Below, one piece after another: positions 1 through 8,353 of a DNA stretch of 53,458 nt. Below the pieces are notes generated by a model that had not been told where the DNA came from, did not search any database, and worked only from the letters and a program-made list of their open reading frames with translations. Source of the DNA: Streptomyces sp. NRRL F-6492 (lineage in GTDB: Bacteria; Actinomycetota; Actinomycetes; Streptomycetales; Streptomycetaceae); the NCBI RefSeq assembly GCF_001280125.1, contig NZ_LGEG01000229.1:1-53458 (forward strand), read 5' to 3'. Both the position numbers and the translations under genes were made by a program. Position 1 is the stretch's first letter. Each line of letters starts with the position of its first letter.

Positions 1-101
1 AGATCGCCGCCTCCCGGCTCACCGAACGGGGCGCCACCCGGGCCGACGACAAACTCTCCGAAGCCGCGATGGAAGACCGCAAGCGCGAAGGGTACTTCTG
101 A
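1..101 (+). CDS. cysD: Sulfate adenylyltransferase subunit 2 (CysD), 3' end only
   Basis: The open frame from base 3 to the TGA at 99-101 ends in MEDRKREGYF, the characteristic C-terminus of CysD. CysD is the catalytic ATP sulfurylase subunit that makes adenylyl sulfate and works with the GTPase CysN. Only the last 32 codons are inside the window. Its stop overlaps the cysN start by one base, so the two are translationally coupled. Identification rests on this short tail plus the following cysN and is fairly secure. Confidence 0.85.
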   Translation, partial: IAASRLTERGATRADDKLSEAAMEDRKREGYF

Positions 102-1342
102 TGACTGTCGACACACTGCGTCTCGCGACCGCCGGCTCGGTGGACGACGGCAAGTCCACCCTGGTGGGACGGCTCCTGCACGACTCCAAGTCGATCCTCA
201 CCGACCAGCTGGAGGCGATCGTCCGGGCGTCGCGCGGCGAGGTCCCCGACCTGGCGCTGCTCACCGACGGCCTGCGGGCCGAGCGCGAGCAGGGCATCAC
301 CATCGACGTGGCCTACCGCTACTTCGCCACCGCCCGGCGCCGGTTCATCCTCGCCGACACCCCCGGCCACGTGCAGTACACCCGCAACATGGTCACCGGC
401 GCCTCCACCGCCGAACTCGCCGTCGTCCTCGTCGACGCCCGCAACGGCGTCGTCGAACAGACCCGCCGCCACGCCGCCGTCGCCGCCCTGCTCCGCGTCC
501 CCCACGTCGTCCTCGCCGTCAACAAGATGGACCTCGTCGACTACGCCGAGCCCGTCTTCGCCGCCATAGCCGAGGAGTTCACCACCTACGCCTCCGAACT
601 CGGCGTCCCGGAGATCACCGCGATCCCGATCTCCGCCCTCGCCGGAGACAACGTCGTGGAACCCTCCGTCCGGATGGACTGGTACGGCGGACCCACCGTC
701 CTGGAACACCTCGAAAGCGTCCCCGTCGGCACCGACCCCTCCCTCCTCCCGGCCCGGTTCCCCGTGCAGTACGTGATCCGGCCGCAGACCGCCGAACACC
801 CCGACTACCGGGGCTACGCCGGCCAGATCGCCGCCGGGGTGCTGCGCGTCGGGGACGGCGTCACCGTGCTGCCCTCCGGCCGTACGACGCGGATCGCCGG
901 GATCGACCTGCTCGGCCGTCCCGTCGACACCGCGTGGGCGCCCCAGTCCGTCACGCTGCTGCTCGCCGACGACGTCGACGTCTCCCGGGGGGACGTGATC
1001 GCCCCCTCCGACGCCGTGCCGCACACCACCCGGGACATCGAGGCCACCGTCTGCCACCTCCACGAACGCCCGATCCGACCCGGGGACCGGGTGCTGCTCA
1101 AGCACGGCACCCGGACCGTCGGGGCGGTGGTCGGGGAGCTGCCGCGGAAGCTGGACCCGACCCGGCGGGACGGCCGGCACGAGCGGCCGGACAGCCTCGG
1201 CGTCAACGACATCGGCTCCATGGTGCTGCGCACCTTCGAACCGCTGCCCCTCGACCCGTACGCCCGCTCCCGCCGCACCGGCTCGTTCCTCCTGATCGAC
1301 CCGGCCGACGGCGCCACGCTCACCGCCGGCATGGCCGGATGA
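101..1342 (+). CDS. cysN: Sulfate adenylyltransferase subunit 1, GTPase (CysN)
   Basis: A 413-residue EF-Tu-like GTPase that drives adenylyl sulfate formation by CysD. Visible motifs are the P-loop GSVDDGKST near residues 12-20, the switch region EREQGITIDVAYRYF, DTPGH near 86-90 and NKMD near 141-144. The C-terminal beta-barrel domains follow. It supplies APS, and after an APS kinase PAPS, either for general sulfur assimilation or for the sulfotransferase at 40.8-41.5 kb. No APS kinase is fused at its C-terminus. Whether it is a dedicated cluster gene or the flanking primary-metabolism copy cannot be decided here. Confidence 0.93.
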   Translation: MTVDTLRLATAGSVDDGKSTLVGRLLHDSKSILTDQLEAIVRASRGEVPDLALLTDGLRAEREQGITIDVAYRYFATARRRFILADTPGHVQYTRNMVTGASTAELAVVLVDARNGVVEQTRRHAAVAALLRVPHVVLAVNKMDLVDYAEPVFAAIAEEFTTYASELGVPEITAIPISALAGDNVVEPSVRMDWYGGPTVLEHLESVPVGTDPSLLPARFPVQYVIRPQTAEHPDYRGYAGQIAAGVLRVGDGVTVLPSGRTTRIAGIDLLGRPVDTAWAPQSVTLLLADDVDVSRGDVIAPSDAVPHTTRDIEATVCHLHERPIRPGDRVLLKHGTRTVGAVVGELPRKLDPTRRDGRHERPDSLGVNDIGSMVLRTFEPLPLDPYARSRRTGSFLLIDPADGATLTAGMAG

Positions 1343-1359
1343 CGACGGGCACGGCCCGG

Positions 1360-1380
1360 CCGGCGGCCGCGGGCCGCCGG
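1360..1380. terminator. Short hairpin between convergent genes
   Basis: A perfect 9-bp G+C inverted repeat (CCGGCGGCC / GGCCGCCGG) with a GCG loop lies in the 48-bp gap between cysN and the leftward monooxygenase. There is no T-tract, as is usual in Streptomyces. It is a plausible bidirectional terminator, but such GC-rich repeats also arise by chance. Confidence 0.4.
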
Positions 1381-1390
1381 TGACCGCCGG

Positions 1391-2503
1391 TCAGCCGGTC
1401 AGCACCGCCTCGGACTCCGGGACCGGGGCGGTGGCGGAAGCCTCCGGGGCGGTGAACTCCGGCATCACCTCCCGGGCGAACAGCCGCATGGTGCGCGCCG
1501 ACTCCTCGTACGGCATGTTGCCCGAGATCACCTGGAGGCTGACCGTGCAGTCGCCGTACCACTCCCGGATCCTCCGCACCTGCGCCCGCACCTGCTCGGG
1601 CGAGCCGACCAGGGCCTTGCCCTCGTCGACCTGCTTGTCGAAGTTGGCGCTGTTCACCTTGGCCACGATGCGCTGGTAGCCGTCGTAGTCGCCGCTGCTG
1701 GTGTGGGCCCAGGCCGACACCGCCTCCACCATCTTGGCGTTGGTGTGGGCCGAGTAGCCGCGGCCGAGCTCGCGGGCGGCGGCCGCGTCCTCGTGCAGAT
1801 AGCTGCTGTAGCTGAGGTGGATCTCGCCGCCGGCCGGGTCGTGGCCGGCCTCCGCGCGGGCCCGCCAGTACAGGTCGATCATCTCGCGGGTGCGCTCCGG
1901 CTTGTTGATCGAGGGCACCAGCATCAGCCCGCGCCCCGCCCGCCCCGCCGCCTCGCAGGACTCCGGGGTGATCGACGCGGCGACCAGCACCTTCGGGTGG
2001 GGGCGCTGGGCCGGGCGGGGCAGCAGGGTGACCGGGCCGAAGCGGTGGAAGCGGCCGCCGAAGACCACGTCCTCGCCCGCCCAGAGGCGCTCGCACGCCT
2101 CGACGCCCTCCTCGAAGCGCTCGCGGCTCTCGTCCATCGGGATCTCGAAGGCGGCGAACTCGTCCGGCAGGAAGCCGCGGGCGAAGCCCACGTCGAGCCG
2201 GCCGTGGGAGAGGTTGTCCAGCATGGCCAGCTGCCCGGCCAGCTTCACCGGGTGGGTGAAGGCGGGGATCACCGCGCCGGTGATCAGCCGGATCCGCCGG
2301 GTGCGGGCGGCCGCGGCGGCGAGGAAGGTCGCCGGGTCGGGGCTGTACCCGCCGTAGTCGAAGAAGTAGTGCTCGACCGTCTTCACGTGGTGGAAGCCCA
2401 GCTCCTCGGCCAGCACGGCCAGGCGCAGCGCGTCGTCGAAGTGCTCGACCGCGCCCTTGTCGGCGGGCCCGGTGGTGGGGAAGAGGTTGATTCCGAACTT
2501 CAT
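1391..2503 (-). CDS. LLM-class flavin-dependent monooxygenase (luciferase-like)
   Basis: The 370-residue product begins MKFGINLFPT and has the bacterial luciferase TIM-barrel pattern: a strand-1 start, an EHYFFDYGGYSPDP segment and an RLDVGFARGF segment. These proteins use reduced flavin delivered by a partner reductase to hydroxylate or to perform Baeyer-Villiger-type oxidations. The partner is encoded 15 bp upstream at 2519-3025 in the same direction, so the two form a two-component system. Substrate is inferred to be the aromatic polyketide or a late intermediate. The start is set by an AGAAGCC-type ribosome site just before the ATG. Confidence 0.85.
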   Translation of the reverse strand: MKFGINLFPTTGPADKGAVEHFDDALRLAVLAEELGFHHVKTVEHYFFDYGGYSPDPATFLAAAAARTRRIRLITGAVIPAFTHPVKLAGQLAMLDNLSHGRLDVGFARGFLPDEFAAFEIPMDESRERFEEGVEACERLWAGEDVVFGGRFHRFGPVTLLPRPAQRPHPKVLVAASITPESCEAAGRAGRGLMLVPSINKPERTREMIDLYWRARAEAGHDPAGGEIHLSYSSYLHEDAAAARELGRGYSAHTNAKMVEAVSAWAHTSSGDYDGYQRIVAKVNSANFDKQVDEGKALVGSPEQVRAQVRRIREWYGDCTVSLQVISGNMPYEESARTMRLFAREVMPEFTAPEASATAPVPESEAVLTG

Positions 2504-2518
2504 GGCTTCTCCGGGGGC

Positions 2519-3025
2519 CTAGGGGGTGGTGACGAGACGGTGCGCGGACGGCGTGTCGTACGTCCGCCGGTAGTACGTCAGGGGGGTGGCGTCCGGCGCG
2601 TGGCCGCCGTGCTCGATGCTGCCGACGAGGACCCAGTGGTCGCCCACGAGTTCGGCGGTCCGCAGCCGGCACTCGGCGACCGCCACCACGTCCTCGGTGA
2701 GGACCGGGGCGCCGCAGGCGTGCGGGGACGGGGTCCAGGACGTGCCGGTGAACTTGTGCTCGTCGGAGGAGGCGAAGCGGTCGGCGAGCGCGCCGCGGCC
2801 CGCGGCGAGGAAGTTCACCGCGAAGCCCTTCGCGTCGAGGACGGCCGGCAGGGTGTGGGACCCGCTGTCGGCGCACACGAGCAGCAGGGGCGGGTTCTTG
2901 GACACCGCGGTCACCGCGGTGCAGGTGAACCCCTTCGGGCCGTCCGCCCCCGCAGCGGTGACGACGGCTACGGAACTGGAGAGCGCTCCGAAGATGCTCC
3001 GGAACTGCTCGGGTTCGACAGGCAT
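2519..3025 (-). CDS. NAD(P)H:flavin reductase (HpaC/ActVB type)
   Basis: A 168-residue protein of the short flavin-reductase domain family. The N-terminal FRSIFGALSSSVAVVTA and GFTCTAVTAVSKNPPLLLVC segments are the usual FMN/FAD-binding signature, and the C-terminal half has GDHWVLVGSIEHG. It would reduce free flavin with NAD(P)H for the luciferase-like monooxygenase encoded directly downstream, and possibly for other flavin oxygenases of the cluster. A GGGGGCGAG ribosome-binding site precedes the ATG. Confidence 0.88.
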   Translation of the reverse strand: MPVEPEQFRSIFGALSSSVAVVTAAGADGPKGFTCTAVTAVSKNPPLLLVCADSGSHTLPAVLDAKGFAVNFLAAGRGALADRFASSDEHKFTGTSWTPSPHACGAPVLTEDVVAVAECRLRTAELVGDHWVLVGSIEHGGHAPDATPLTYYRRTYDTPSAHRLVTTP

Positions 3026-3128
3026 GGACGCTCGCCCCCAGAGGTGTGGCCTGAGACCTGGACGGATACTGGACCCGAGCAGCGTGTCAGGGGCGGCTGG
3101 AGCGCAGGTCGAGACGGGATGGCCCCGG

Positions 3129-4292
3129 TCAGGAGCGGCCGGTCACCCGGTCGAGGGCCCGCCGCAGCTGCGCCGTGGCGTTGGCGTGCAGGACGAGGGG
3201 GACGCCGGGCGGCATCACCCGCGCGGCCAGCACGAGCCGCTCCACCCGGCTGGTGATCAGCGCGAAGCGGAAGCCGGCCAGGATCTCGTAGTAGGGCAGC
3301 GGGGCGAGGGGGCGGCCGAGGAGCTCGCCGTAGCGCTCCGCGGTCTCCTCGGGGCCGGGCAGCCCCGCGAGCCGTTCGCCGCCGACGCCCTCGCTCAGGA
3401 AGCGGTCCATCCACAGGAACCAGCCGAGGTCGACCTCGGCCGGTCCGAGCCCCGTCATCTCCCAGTCGAGCAGCGCCGAGGGCCGCAGGTCCTCCCCGTA
3501 GACGACGTTCCCGAGCCGGGCGTCGCCCCACAGCAGCCCCGGCGGGCCGGGCTCCGGGGGCAGGTGCGTCCGCAGCCAGGACAGCGCCTCGGTGAGCACG
3601 GGGTCGCCGGCGCGGCCGAAGAACCCCATGTGCCGCGCGTAGTGCGCGAGTTGCTGCGCGGTCCCGGGCGGTCCGCCCTCCGGCGGGGCCGTGAAGCCGA
3701 GGCCGAGCCGGCGGGCGTCGAGCCGGTGCACCTCGGCCATCGCCTCCAGGGTCGCCCACCACAGCCGGGCGCGGTCCTCCGGGGGCAGCTCGGCGATCCA
3801 GCCCCGCCGGTGGTACGAGGGGAAGTCCGGCGGCACCCTGCCGGGCACCAGGTCCATGACGAGGAACGGGCCGCCGAGCAGGCGCGTGGAGGGCTCGCAG
3901 TGGTGGACGGCCGGGACCGGGACGCCGGTCTCGCGGCCGAGGATCCGCAGCAGCCGGTACTGCTCGGCGATCCTCGGCTCCGGGTAGACGCGGGTGTCCC
4001 ACGGGGCCGCCCTGACCACGAACCTCCGCTCGGTGCCGTCGGGTTCCTCGGCCGTCACGAACAGGGTCAGGGCGGCGAAGCCGGTGGCCGTGGGCCGCTC
4101 GGTGCCGGTGATCCGCAGGCCGTCGAAGGGGGGCACCCCGGCCAGGGCCGCGGCGTACGCGGAACCGGCCGCGGCGTGCCGGGCGGTGGCGGGGCCGGCC
4201 GTGTCGGGAAGGGCCGTGTCGGGAAGGGCCGCGGTCTCCCGCGCGGTCGTGGTCTCCTGCGAGGTCGTTGTCTCCTGGGCGGGCGCGGTCAT
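3129..4292 (-). CDS. APH/ACAD10-like phosphotransferase-fold protein, possible self-resistance
   Basis: The 387-residue product has the aminoglycoside-phosphotransferase/ACAD10-type kinase fold. It shows a catalytic-loop LLWGDARLGNVVY near residue 260 and the metal-binding LLDWEMTGLGPAEVDLGWF that follows. The ATG at 4292 overlaps the SARP stop. The open frame extends further upstream, but that part runs under the SARP gene and is not protein-like. The first 45 residues are a Thr/Glu/Ala-rich repeat absent from the family. The cluster has no aminoglycoside genes. From memory, the azinomycin producer encodes an APH-like drug-binding resistance protein (AziR); a similar role here is inference. 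A tailoring kinase for a hydroxy acid is the alternative. Confidence 0.75.
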   Translation of the reverse strand: MTAPAQETTTSQETTTARETAALPDTALPDTAGPATARHAAAGSAYAAALAGVPPFDGLRITGTERPTATGFAALTLFVTAEEPDGTERRFVVRAAPWDTRVYPEPRIAEQYRLLRILGRETGVPVPAVHHCEPSTRLLGGPFLVMDLVPGRVPPDFPSYHRRGWIAELPPEDRARLWWATLEAMAEVHRLDARRLGLGFTAPPEGGPPGTAQQLAHYARHMGFFGRAGDPVLTEALSWLRTHLPPEPGPPGLLWGDARLGNVVYGEDLRPSALLDWEMTGLGPAEVDLGWFLWMDRFLSEGVGGERLAGLPGPEETAERYGELLGRPLAPLPYYEILAGFRFALITSRVERLVLAARVMPPGVPLVLHANATAQLRRALDRVTGRS

Positions 4293-5146
4293 CGCCGTAC
4301 CGCTTCCAGGGGCTCCGGGGCCCCGTGGGGGGCGAGCAGGTCGAGCGAGAGGGCCGCGTCGCGGGCGGTCTCCACGCTGAGCGCCGGGTTGGCGGCGAGG
4401 ATCGCCGTCTGCAGGTGGCGCAGCCGGGGCGAGGGCTCCAGGCCCAGCTCGTCGTTCAGCCGCTCGCGGAGCGTGTGGTAGACGTCCAGGGCCTGGGCCA
4501 CGCGCCCCGACCGGTACAGCGCCAGCATGTACTGGGCGTGCAGGCTCTCGTGCGTCGGGTGGTCGGCCGTCAGCGCGCGCAGCTCGCCCAGCAGCCGGTG
4601 GTGCAGGCCGAGGCGCAGCTCCGCCTCGACGCAGCGCTCGAACGTGGTCAGCCTGGTCTCCTCCAGGCCCGCGATCCGCGCCTCCAGGCGCGGTCCGGCC
4701 GGCACGTCGACCAGCGTCGGTCCCCGCCACACCGCGAGCGCCGCGCGCAGCGCGTCGGCCAGCGCCCGGTCGTCGCCGGACGTCTGGGCGGCCCGGGCGT
4801 CGCCCATGTGCCGCTCGTAGCGGTGCAGGTCGAGGCCGCCCGGCTCGACGTCGATCAGATAGCCCTGGTGCCGGGTGACGAGGATCCGCTTGGCCTCCTC
4901 GGCGGTCGCGACCGAGGGGCAGCCGGCGAGGGCGCGCCGGATGTGCAGCACATAGGTGTGCAGGGTCTGCACCGCGCTGCGCGGTGCCCGCGTCCCCCAC
5001 AGTTCCTCGATGCATATCGAGGCCGGTACGGGGGTGTTCGCGTTCAGCAGCAGCAGCGCGAGGAGCTGACGCGTCTTGGGTGCGGACGGAAGATGCGAGA
5101 TTCCACCGTCATTCATGACGACAGGGCCGAGAACTCCGAATTCCAC
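4289..5146 (-). CDS. SARP-family transcriptional activator
   Basis: A 285-residue Streptomyces antibiotic regulatory protein. The N-terminal winged-helix DNA-binding domain (about residues 1-95) contains the typical LPSAPKTRQLLALLLLNA stretch and SAVQTLHTYVLHIRRAL. The bacterial transcriptional activation domain follows to about residue 250, ending LNDELGLEPSPRLRHLQ. Start is the GTG at 5146 behind a GAGGAGAC ribosome site. SARPs bind direct heptamer repeats spaced 11 or 22 bp and activate biosynthetic operons; candidate sites are seen at 14609-14648 and 10208-10236. It is coupled to the APH-like gene by a 4-base overlap. Confidence 0.93.
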   Translation of the reverse strand: MEFGVLGPVVMNDGGISHLPSAPKTRQLLALLLLNANTPVPASICIEELWGTRAPRSAVQTLHTYVLHIRRALAGCPSVATAEEAKRILVTRHQGYLIDVEPGGLDLHRYERHMGDARAAQTSGDDRALADALRAALAVWRGPTLVDVPAGPRLEARIAGLEETRLTTFERCVEAELRLGLHHRLLGELRALTADHPTHESLHAQYMLALYRSGRVAQALDVYHTLRERLNDELGLEPSPRLRHLQTAILAANPALSVETARDAALSLDLLAPHGAPEPLEAVRR

Positions 5147-5441
5147 GAGGTCTCCTCAGGAAGGTGATGGCCGGTGCATCCGAGAACGACCGCGACGCTA
5201 GCAATCCGCTCGGACGGATGTCCATGCTCGAAGTAACGCTCTGACCAGGGGCATTGGTCCGGTCGAACGTACCGGTCGGCCGGATTTGTCGGGGAGTCGG
5301 TGAAAGCCCAGGTGAGGGACGATGGAGGGGTCCTCGCGCATAGGGAGTGACGAGATCTGTTCCATGCGTTCTCACGTGACCTTCCAGCGACCGCTCCTAG
5401 TGTTTTCCGGGTCGGACACCCTCCGGATGGGAGTTACTTCT
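5147..5441. promoter_or_regulatory. Divergent intergenic region between SARP and ABM monooxygenase genes
   Basis: This 295-bp non-coding gap must hold promoters for both directions. Rightward, a TAGTGT box at 5398-5403 fits an actinomycete -10, with GTGACC at 5376-5381 as a weak -35 (16-bp spacing). A GGGAG ribosome site at 5429-5433 precedes the GTG at 5442. I see no clear leftward promoter, RNA gene or convincing small reading frame. Confidence 0.4.
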
Positions 5442-5744
5442 GTGGTTGTATTCATGAACCGCCTCACGATGATCGGGGAGCCCTCGGAGTTCGAAAGGAT
5501 CTACGCGGAGATCGGTAAAATCATGAGCGCCCGCCCGGGCCTCATCCGGTTCCGGCTCGTCCGCTCCACCAAGGAGGCGGACGTCTACTTCAACATCGCT
5601 GAATGGGAGTCCGAGGAGGCGTTCCAGGACGCCCTCAGGACGCCCGAGTTCCGCGCCCAGTTCGAGCAGCTGCTGCCGATCATCAAGGGCGATCCGCACG
5701 TGTGCGAGGTCGTCCAGGAGGGTCTGCCGGCGGTCCATGCCTGA
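5442..5744 (+). CDS. Antibiotic biosynthesis monooxygenase (ABM) domain protein
   Basis: A small (100-residue) ferredoxin-like ABM-family protein. It starts VVFMNRLTMIGEPSEFERIY and continues with ARPGLIRFRLVRS and YFNIAEWESEEAFQDAL, the conserved core of cofactor-free quinone-forming monooxygenases such as ActVA-Orf6. I chose the GTG at 5442 because it lies 8 bases after GGGAG and gives the family's usual N-terminus; an in-frame ATG at 5427 has no ribosome site. It overlaps the metallo-hydrolase gene by 8 bases. Likely role: oxidation of an aromatic ring to a quinone. Some ABM-fold proteins act instead as cyclases. Confidence 0.82.
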   Translation: MVVFMNRLTMIGEPSEFERIYAEIGKIMSARPGLIRFRLVRSTKEADVYFNIAEWESEEAFQDALRTPEFRAQFEQLLPIIKGDPHVCEVVQEGLPAVHA

Positions 5745-6645
5745 CCTCGGCCCGGAGCGGGTCGCCGACGGCGTGCACGCGTGGGTCCAGCCCGACGGGG
5801 GCTGGTGCCTGAACAACGCGGGTGTCGTCGTCGGCGACCGTTCCGTCCTCCTCGTCGACACGGCCGCCACCCGGGCCAGGGCGGAACGGCTGCGCGACGC
5901 CGTGCGCGGTCTGACCCCGCTGCCGGTGCGGACCGTCGTCAACACCCACCACCACGGCGACCACACCCACGGGAACCTCGTGTTCTCGGACGGTGCGGTC
6001 GTCGTCTCGCACGAGCGGACCCGCGCCGAGATGGCGGAGCGCGGGCTCGCCCTGACCAAGGTGTGGCCCGACGCGGACTGGGGCGACCTCGACGTCGTCC
6101 TGCCGGACCTCACCTACGCGGACTCCCTGTCCGTGCACCTCGGCGGGGGCCGGACCGCCGAGCTGCTGCACCCCGGCCCGGCCCACACCACCAACGACAC
6201 CGCCGTGTGGCTGCCCGACGCCGGGGTGCTGTTCGCCGGCGACTTGCTGATGTCGGACTGCACCCCGTTCGCCCTGATGGGCTCCGTACGGGGGCTCGTG
6301 CGGGCCGTCGGCCGGCTGCGCGCCCTCGGTCCCCGCAGGATCGTCTGCGGCCACGGGCCGGTGTGCGGGCCGGAGGTGTTCGCGGTGACCGAGGCGTACC
6401 TGGCCCGGGTCCTCGACCTCGCCGCGTACGGTCTGCGCCGCGGCCGGGACCCGCTGGCCGTCGCCCGCGAGGCGGGCCACGGCGAGTTCGCGGACCTGCG
6501 GGACCCCGAGCGCCTGGTGGCCAACCTGCACCGGGCGTACGCCGAACTGGAGGGCGCGCCCGAGGGGGCGTACCTCCCCTCGGCCCCGGTGTTCCGCGAG
6601 ATGGTGGAGCTCAACGGCGGACGCCCCCTGACCTGCCTCGCCTGA
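5737..6645 (+). CDS. Metallo-beta-lactamase-fold cyclase/thioesterase, ActIV-like
   Basis: A 302-residue MBL-superfamily protein with the zinc motif THHHGDHTHGN near residue 70, the downstream His in HPGPAHTTND, Asp in LFAGDLLMSD and a late His in VCGHGPVCGPE. In actinorhodin-type pathways ActIV, of this superfamily and size, closes the second ring and releases the bicyclic chain from the ACP. Its place beside KR, aromatase and minimal PKS genes supports that role here. A general MBL hydrolase is the alternative. Confidence 0.78.
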   Translation: MPDLGPERVADGVHAWVQPDGGWCLNNAGVVVGDRSVLLVDTAATRARAERLRDAVRGLTPLPVRTVVNTHHHGDHTHGNLVFSDGAVVVSHERTRAEMAERGLALTKVWPDADWGDLDVVLPDLTYADSLSVHLGGGRTAELLHPGPAHTTNDTAVWLPDAGVLFAGDLLMSDCTPFALMGSVRGLVRAVGRLRALGPRRIVCGHGPVCGPEVFAVTEAYLARVLDLAAYGLRRGRDPLAVAREAGHGEFADLRDPERLVANLHRAYAELEGAPEGAYLPSAPVFREMVELNGGRPLTCLA

Positions 6646-6671
6646 GGCCGGCCGGGGGCGTCGCCCTCGGA

Positions 6672-6701
6672 GAAGCCCCGGAACACCGGTTCCGGGGCTT
6701 C
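6672..6701. terminator. Strong hairpin terminator
   Basis: A perfect 13-bp inverted repeat (GAAGCCCCGGAAC / GTTCCGGGGCTTC) with a 4-base loop lies 27 bp after the metallo-hydrolase stop. It ends the rightward ABM/MBL unit and faces the convergent SnoaL-like gene. Confidence 0.8.
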
Positions 6702-6756
6702 GTCGCGCACCGGCACGCGTGCGCGTACCGCTGTGGCGCCGTACTGCCGTACCGCC

Positions 6757-6854
6757 GTACCGCCGTGCCGAAGCCCGGGGACGTGCCCACGCGCGTACGT
6801 ACCGCCGTGCCGCAGTCCGGGTACGTGCCCACGCGCGTGTGCGTACCGCCGTGG
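6757..6854. repeat. 42-44-bp imperfect tandem repeat in an intergenic gap
   Basis: Two copies of a 42-44-bp unit beginning GTACCGCCGTGCCG (6757-6798 and 6799-6842) are followed by a 12-base partial third copy. The units share CCCACGCGCGT and differ at a few positions. They lie between the terminator at 6672-6701 and the 3' end of the SnoaL-like gene. No gene is supported here. Confidence 0.7.
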
Positions 6855-6880
6855 TCCGGCCGTACGCACACGCCCCTGGG

Positions 6881-7339
6881 TCACACCGCCCCGTCGTGCT
6901 CCACCAGACGGTGGCGGATCCGCAGCCGGCCGTCCTCCCCGCGGACCAGCAGGTCCTCGCCGGGAGCGCTCAGGTGCGGCCGCGGGTCGCCGCCGTCCGG
7001 GACCTCGAAGACCAGGGCGTAGAACCGGCAGCGCCAGGTGCCGGGCTCCTCGCCCTCGTCCACGATCAGCATCCCCAGCCAGTGGCGCCGGGTCACCGGA
7101 CGGGCCGCGAGCCGGTCCAGACCGACCCGCATCCGGGCCACGATCTCCGCGCGCCCGCGCCAGGGCTCCGGCTTGACGTTCTGCGCGAAGACGCCGTCCT
7201 CGGTGAACGTCTCGGCCCACTCCTCGGCCCGGCCCTCGTCGAGCAGCCGCATCTGCCGGGCGTAGAAGTCCTGGACCTCGACCTGGATCTCCGGCGGCGC
7301 GGGCCGCACCGGCCCGGCCGTCCGCACGGGCGCGCTCAC
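6881..7339 (-). CDS. SnoaL-like / NTF2-fold polyketide tailoring protein
   Basis: The 152-residue product has the NTF2-like cone-fold pattern of SnoaL/ActVI-ORFA proteins: VQDFYARQMRLLDEGRAEEW then FTEDGVF, with a C-terminal beta-rich half (WRCRFYALVFEV). Members act as aldol cyclases, hydroxylase helpers or isomerases in type II PKS pathways. The GTG start at 7339 overlaps the aromatase stop by 4 bases, so the genes are coupled. Exact reaction unknown. Confidence 0.75.
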   Translation of the reverse strand: MSAPVRTAGPVRPAPPEIQVEVQDFYARQMRLLDEGRAEEWAETFTEDGVFAQNVKPEPWRGRAEIVARMRVGLDRLAARPVTRRHWLGMLIVDEGEEPGTWRCRFYALVFEVPDGGDPRPHLSAPGEDLLVRGEDGRLRIRHRLVEHDGAV

Positions 7340-8316
7340 AACGCCTCCACCAGGCTCGCGCGGGACTCCGCGTACTCCTTGGCCAGGCCCAGCGTGGCCA
7401 GGCTGTTGGTGCCGAGCGCCTTGCGGACGTACGCCTTGGCGTCGGCGAGCGTGCGGTCCGCGCCGAGCACGGCCGTCACCTTCCCGGGGATGACCGTCAC
7501 CGTGTGCCGGGACGTGGCGACCACGCCGTCGGCGGTCTCGGTGAACGTCCACAGGCCGGTGTGCGCGGCGAGCAGGCCGGGCAGGACCAGCTGCTTGTAG
7601 ACGATGCGGTCCGGGGCGAGGCTCAGCCGGACCGAACGGGTGGTGTGGACCGAGCCGTCCGGCGCCCGGGTGTCCATCTCCAGGACCTGCACCCCGCCCG
7701 GCTGCTCGGTGAAGTCGACCCGGGCCACGTGCGGGAGGCGCTCCTGCCAGGCGTCCGCCCGGTCCACGAAGTCGAACAGGTCGGCGGCCGAGCCGGCCAC
7801 CGTGACCGAGTCCTCGAAGGAGAAGGTCACCTCCTCGCCGTCCGCCACCGCGTTCTCCACGAGGTCCTTCAGCCGGGCGAGTTCGGCCGTGCTGTTGCTC
7901 TCGACGGCCCGCGCGATCCACTCCCGGTGCTCGGGGGAGTCGTCCACGGCCCGGTAGTCGTGGGTGAGGCGCACGAGGGTGCCGCCGTCACCGGACGGCT
8001 CGGCGAACCAGTCGCCGCCCATGGCCGCCACCGGGTGGGCGCTGAGCTGCTGCCGGAAGCCGACCCGCAGGTTCTGCGGGTCGAGGGTGCGGCGCGAGGT
8101 CCAGTCCTTGACCTCGCCGTTGGCCCGCGCCCACAGGTGGATCAGTTCCTCGCTGGTGCCGTCGTCGTGCGTGACGGTCTCCAGGACCTCCGCGTGGACG
8201 GTCGGGGTGAACGCGGCCGGCCACCGGGTCACGTCGGCGATCACCGCGTAGACCTCGGACGGCGGGGCGTCGACCAGGACGGTGTGCTCGGTGTGGTGCT
8301 CCACTGCTGCTGACAT
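7336..8316 (-). CDS. Didomain polyketide aromatase/cyclase (SRPBCC, ActVII type)
   Basis: The 326-residue protein consists of two START-like/SRPBCC domains (about residues 5-145 and 160-320). The first opens HTEHTVLVDAPPSEVYAVIADVTRWP, the second VTFSFEDSVTVAGSAADLFDFVDRADAW. Didomain aromatases act on C9-reduced octaketide-type chains to fold and aromatise the first ring. It belongs to the leftward set with the ketoreductase and SnoaL-like genes. Confidence 0.92.
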   Translation of the reverse strand: MSAAVEHHTEHTVLVDAPPSEVYAVIADVTRWPAAFTPTVHAEVLETVTHDDGTSEELIHLWARANGEVKDWTSRRTLDPQNLRVGFRQQLSAHPVAAMGGDWFAEPSGDGGTLVRLTHDYRAVDDSPEHREWIARAVESNSTAELARLKDLVENAVADGEEVTFSFEDSVTVAGSAADLFDFVDRADAWQERLPHVARVDFTEQPGGVQVLEMDTRAPDGSVHTTRSVRLSLAPDRIVYKQLVLPGLLAAHTGLWTFTETADGVVATSRHTVTVIPGKVTAVLGADRTLADAKAYVRKALGTNSLATLGLAKEYAESRASLVEAL

Positions 8317-8353
8317 CTGCTGCGTGTCCTCTCGCTCCTCGACTGCGGTGCGG

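Noticed and set aside
1703..3256. Long rightward open frame over the monooxygenase and flavin reductase genes
   Set aside because: Composition is Gly/Arg/Val-biased with no motif; the leftward genes have clear families and ribosome sites.
5109..5375. Small leftward gene upstream of the SARP
   Set aside because: The 88-codon frame overlaps the SARP start, has no ribosome site and no recognisable protein features.
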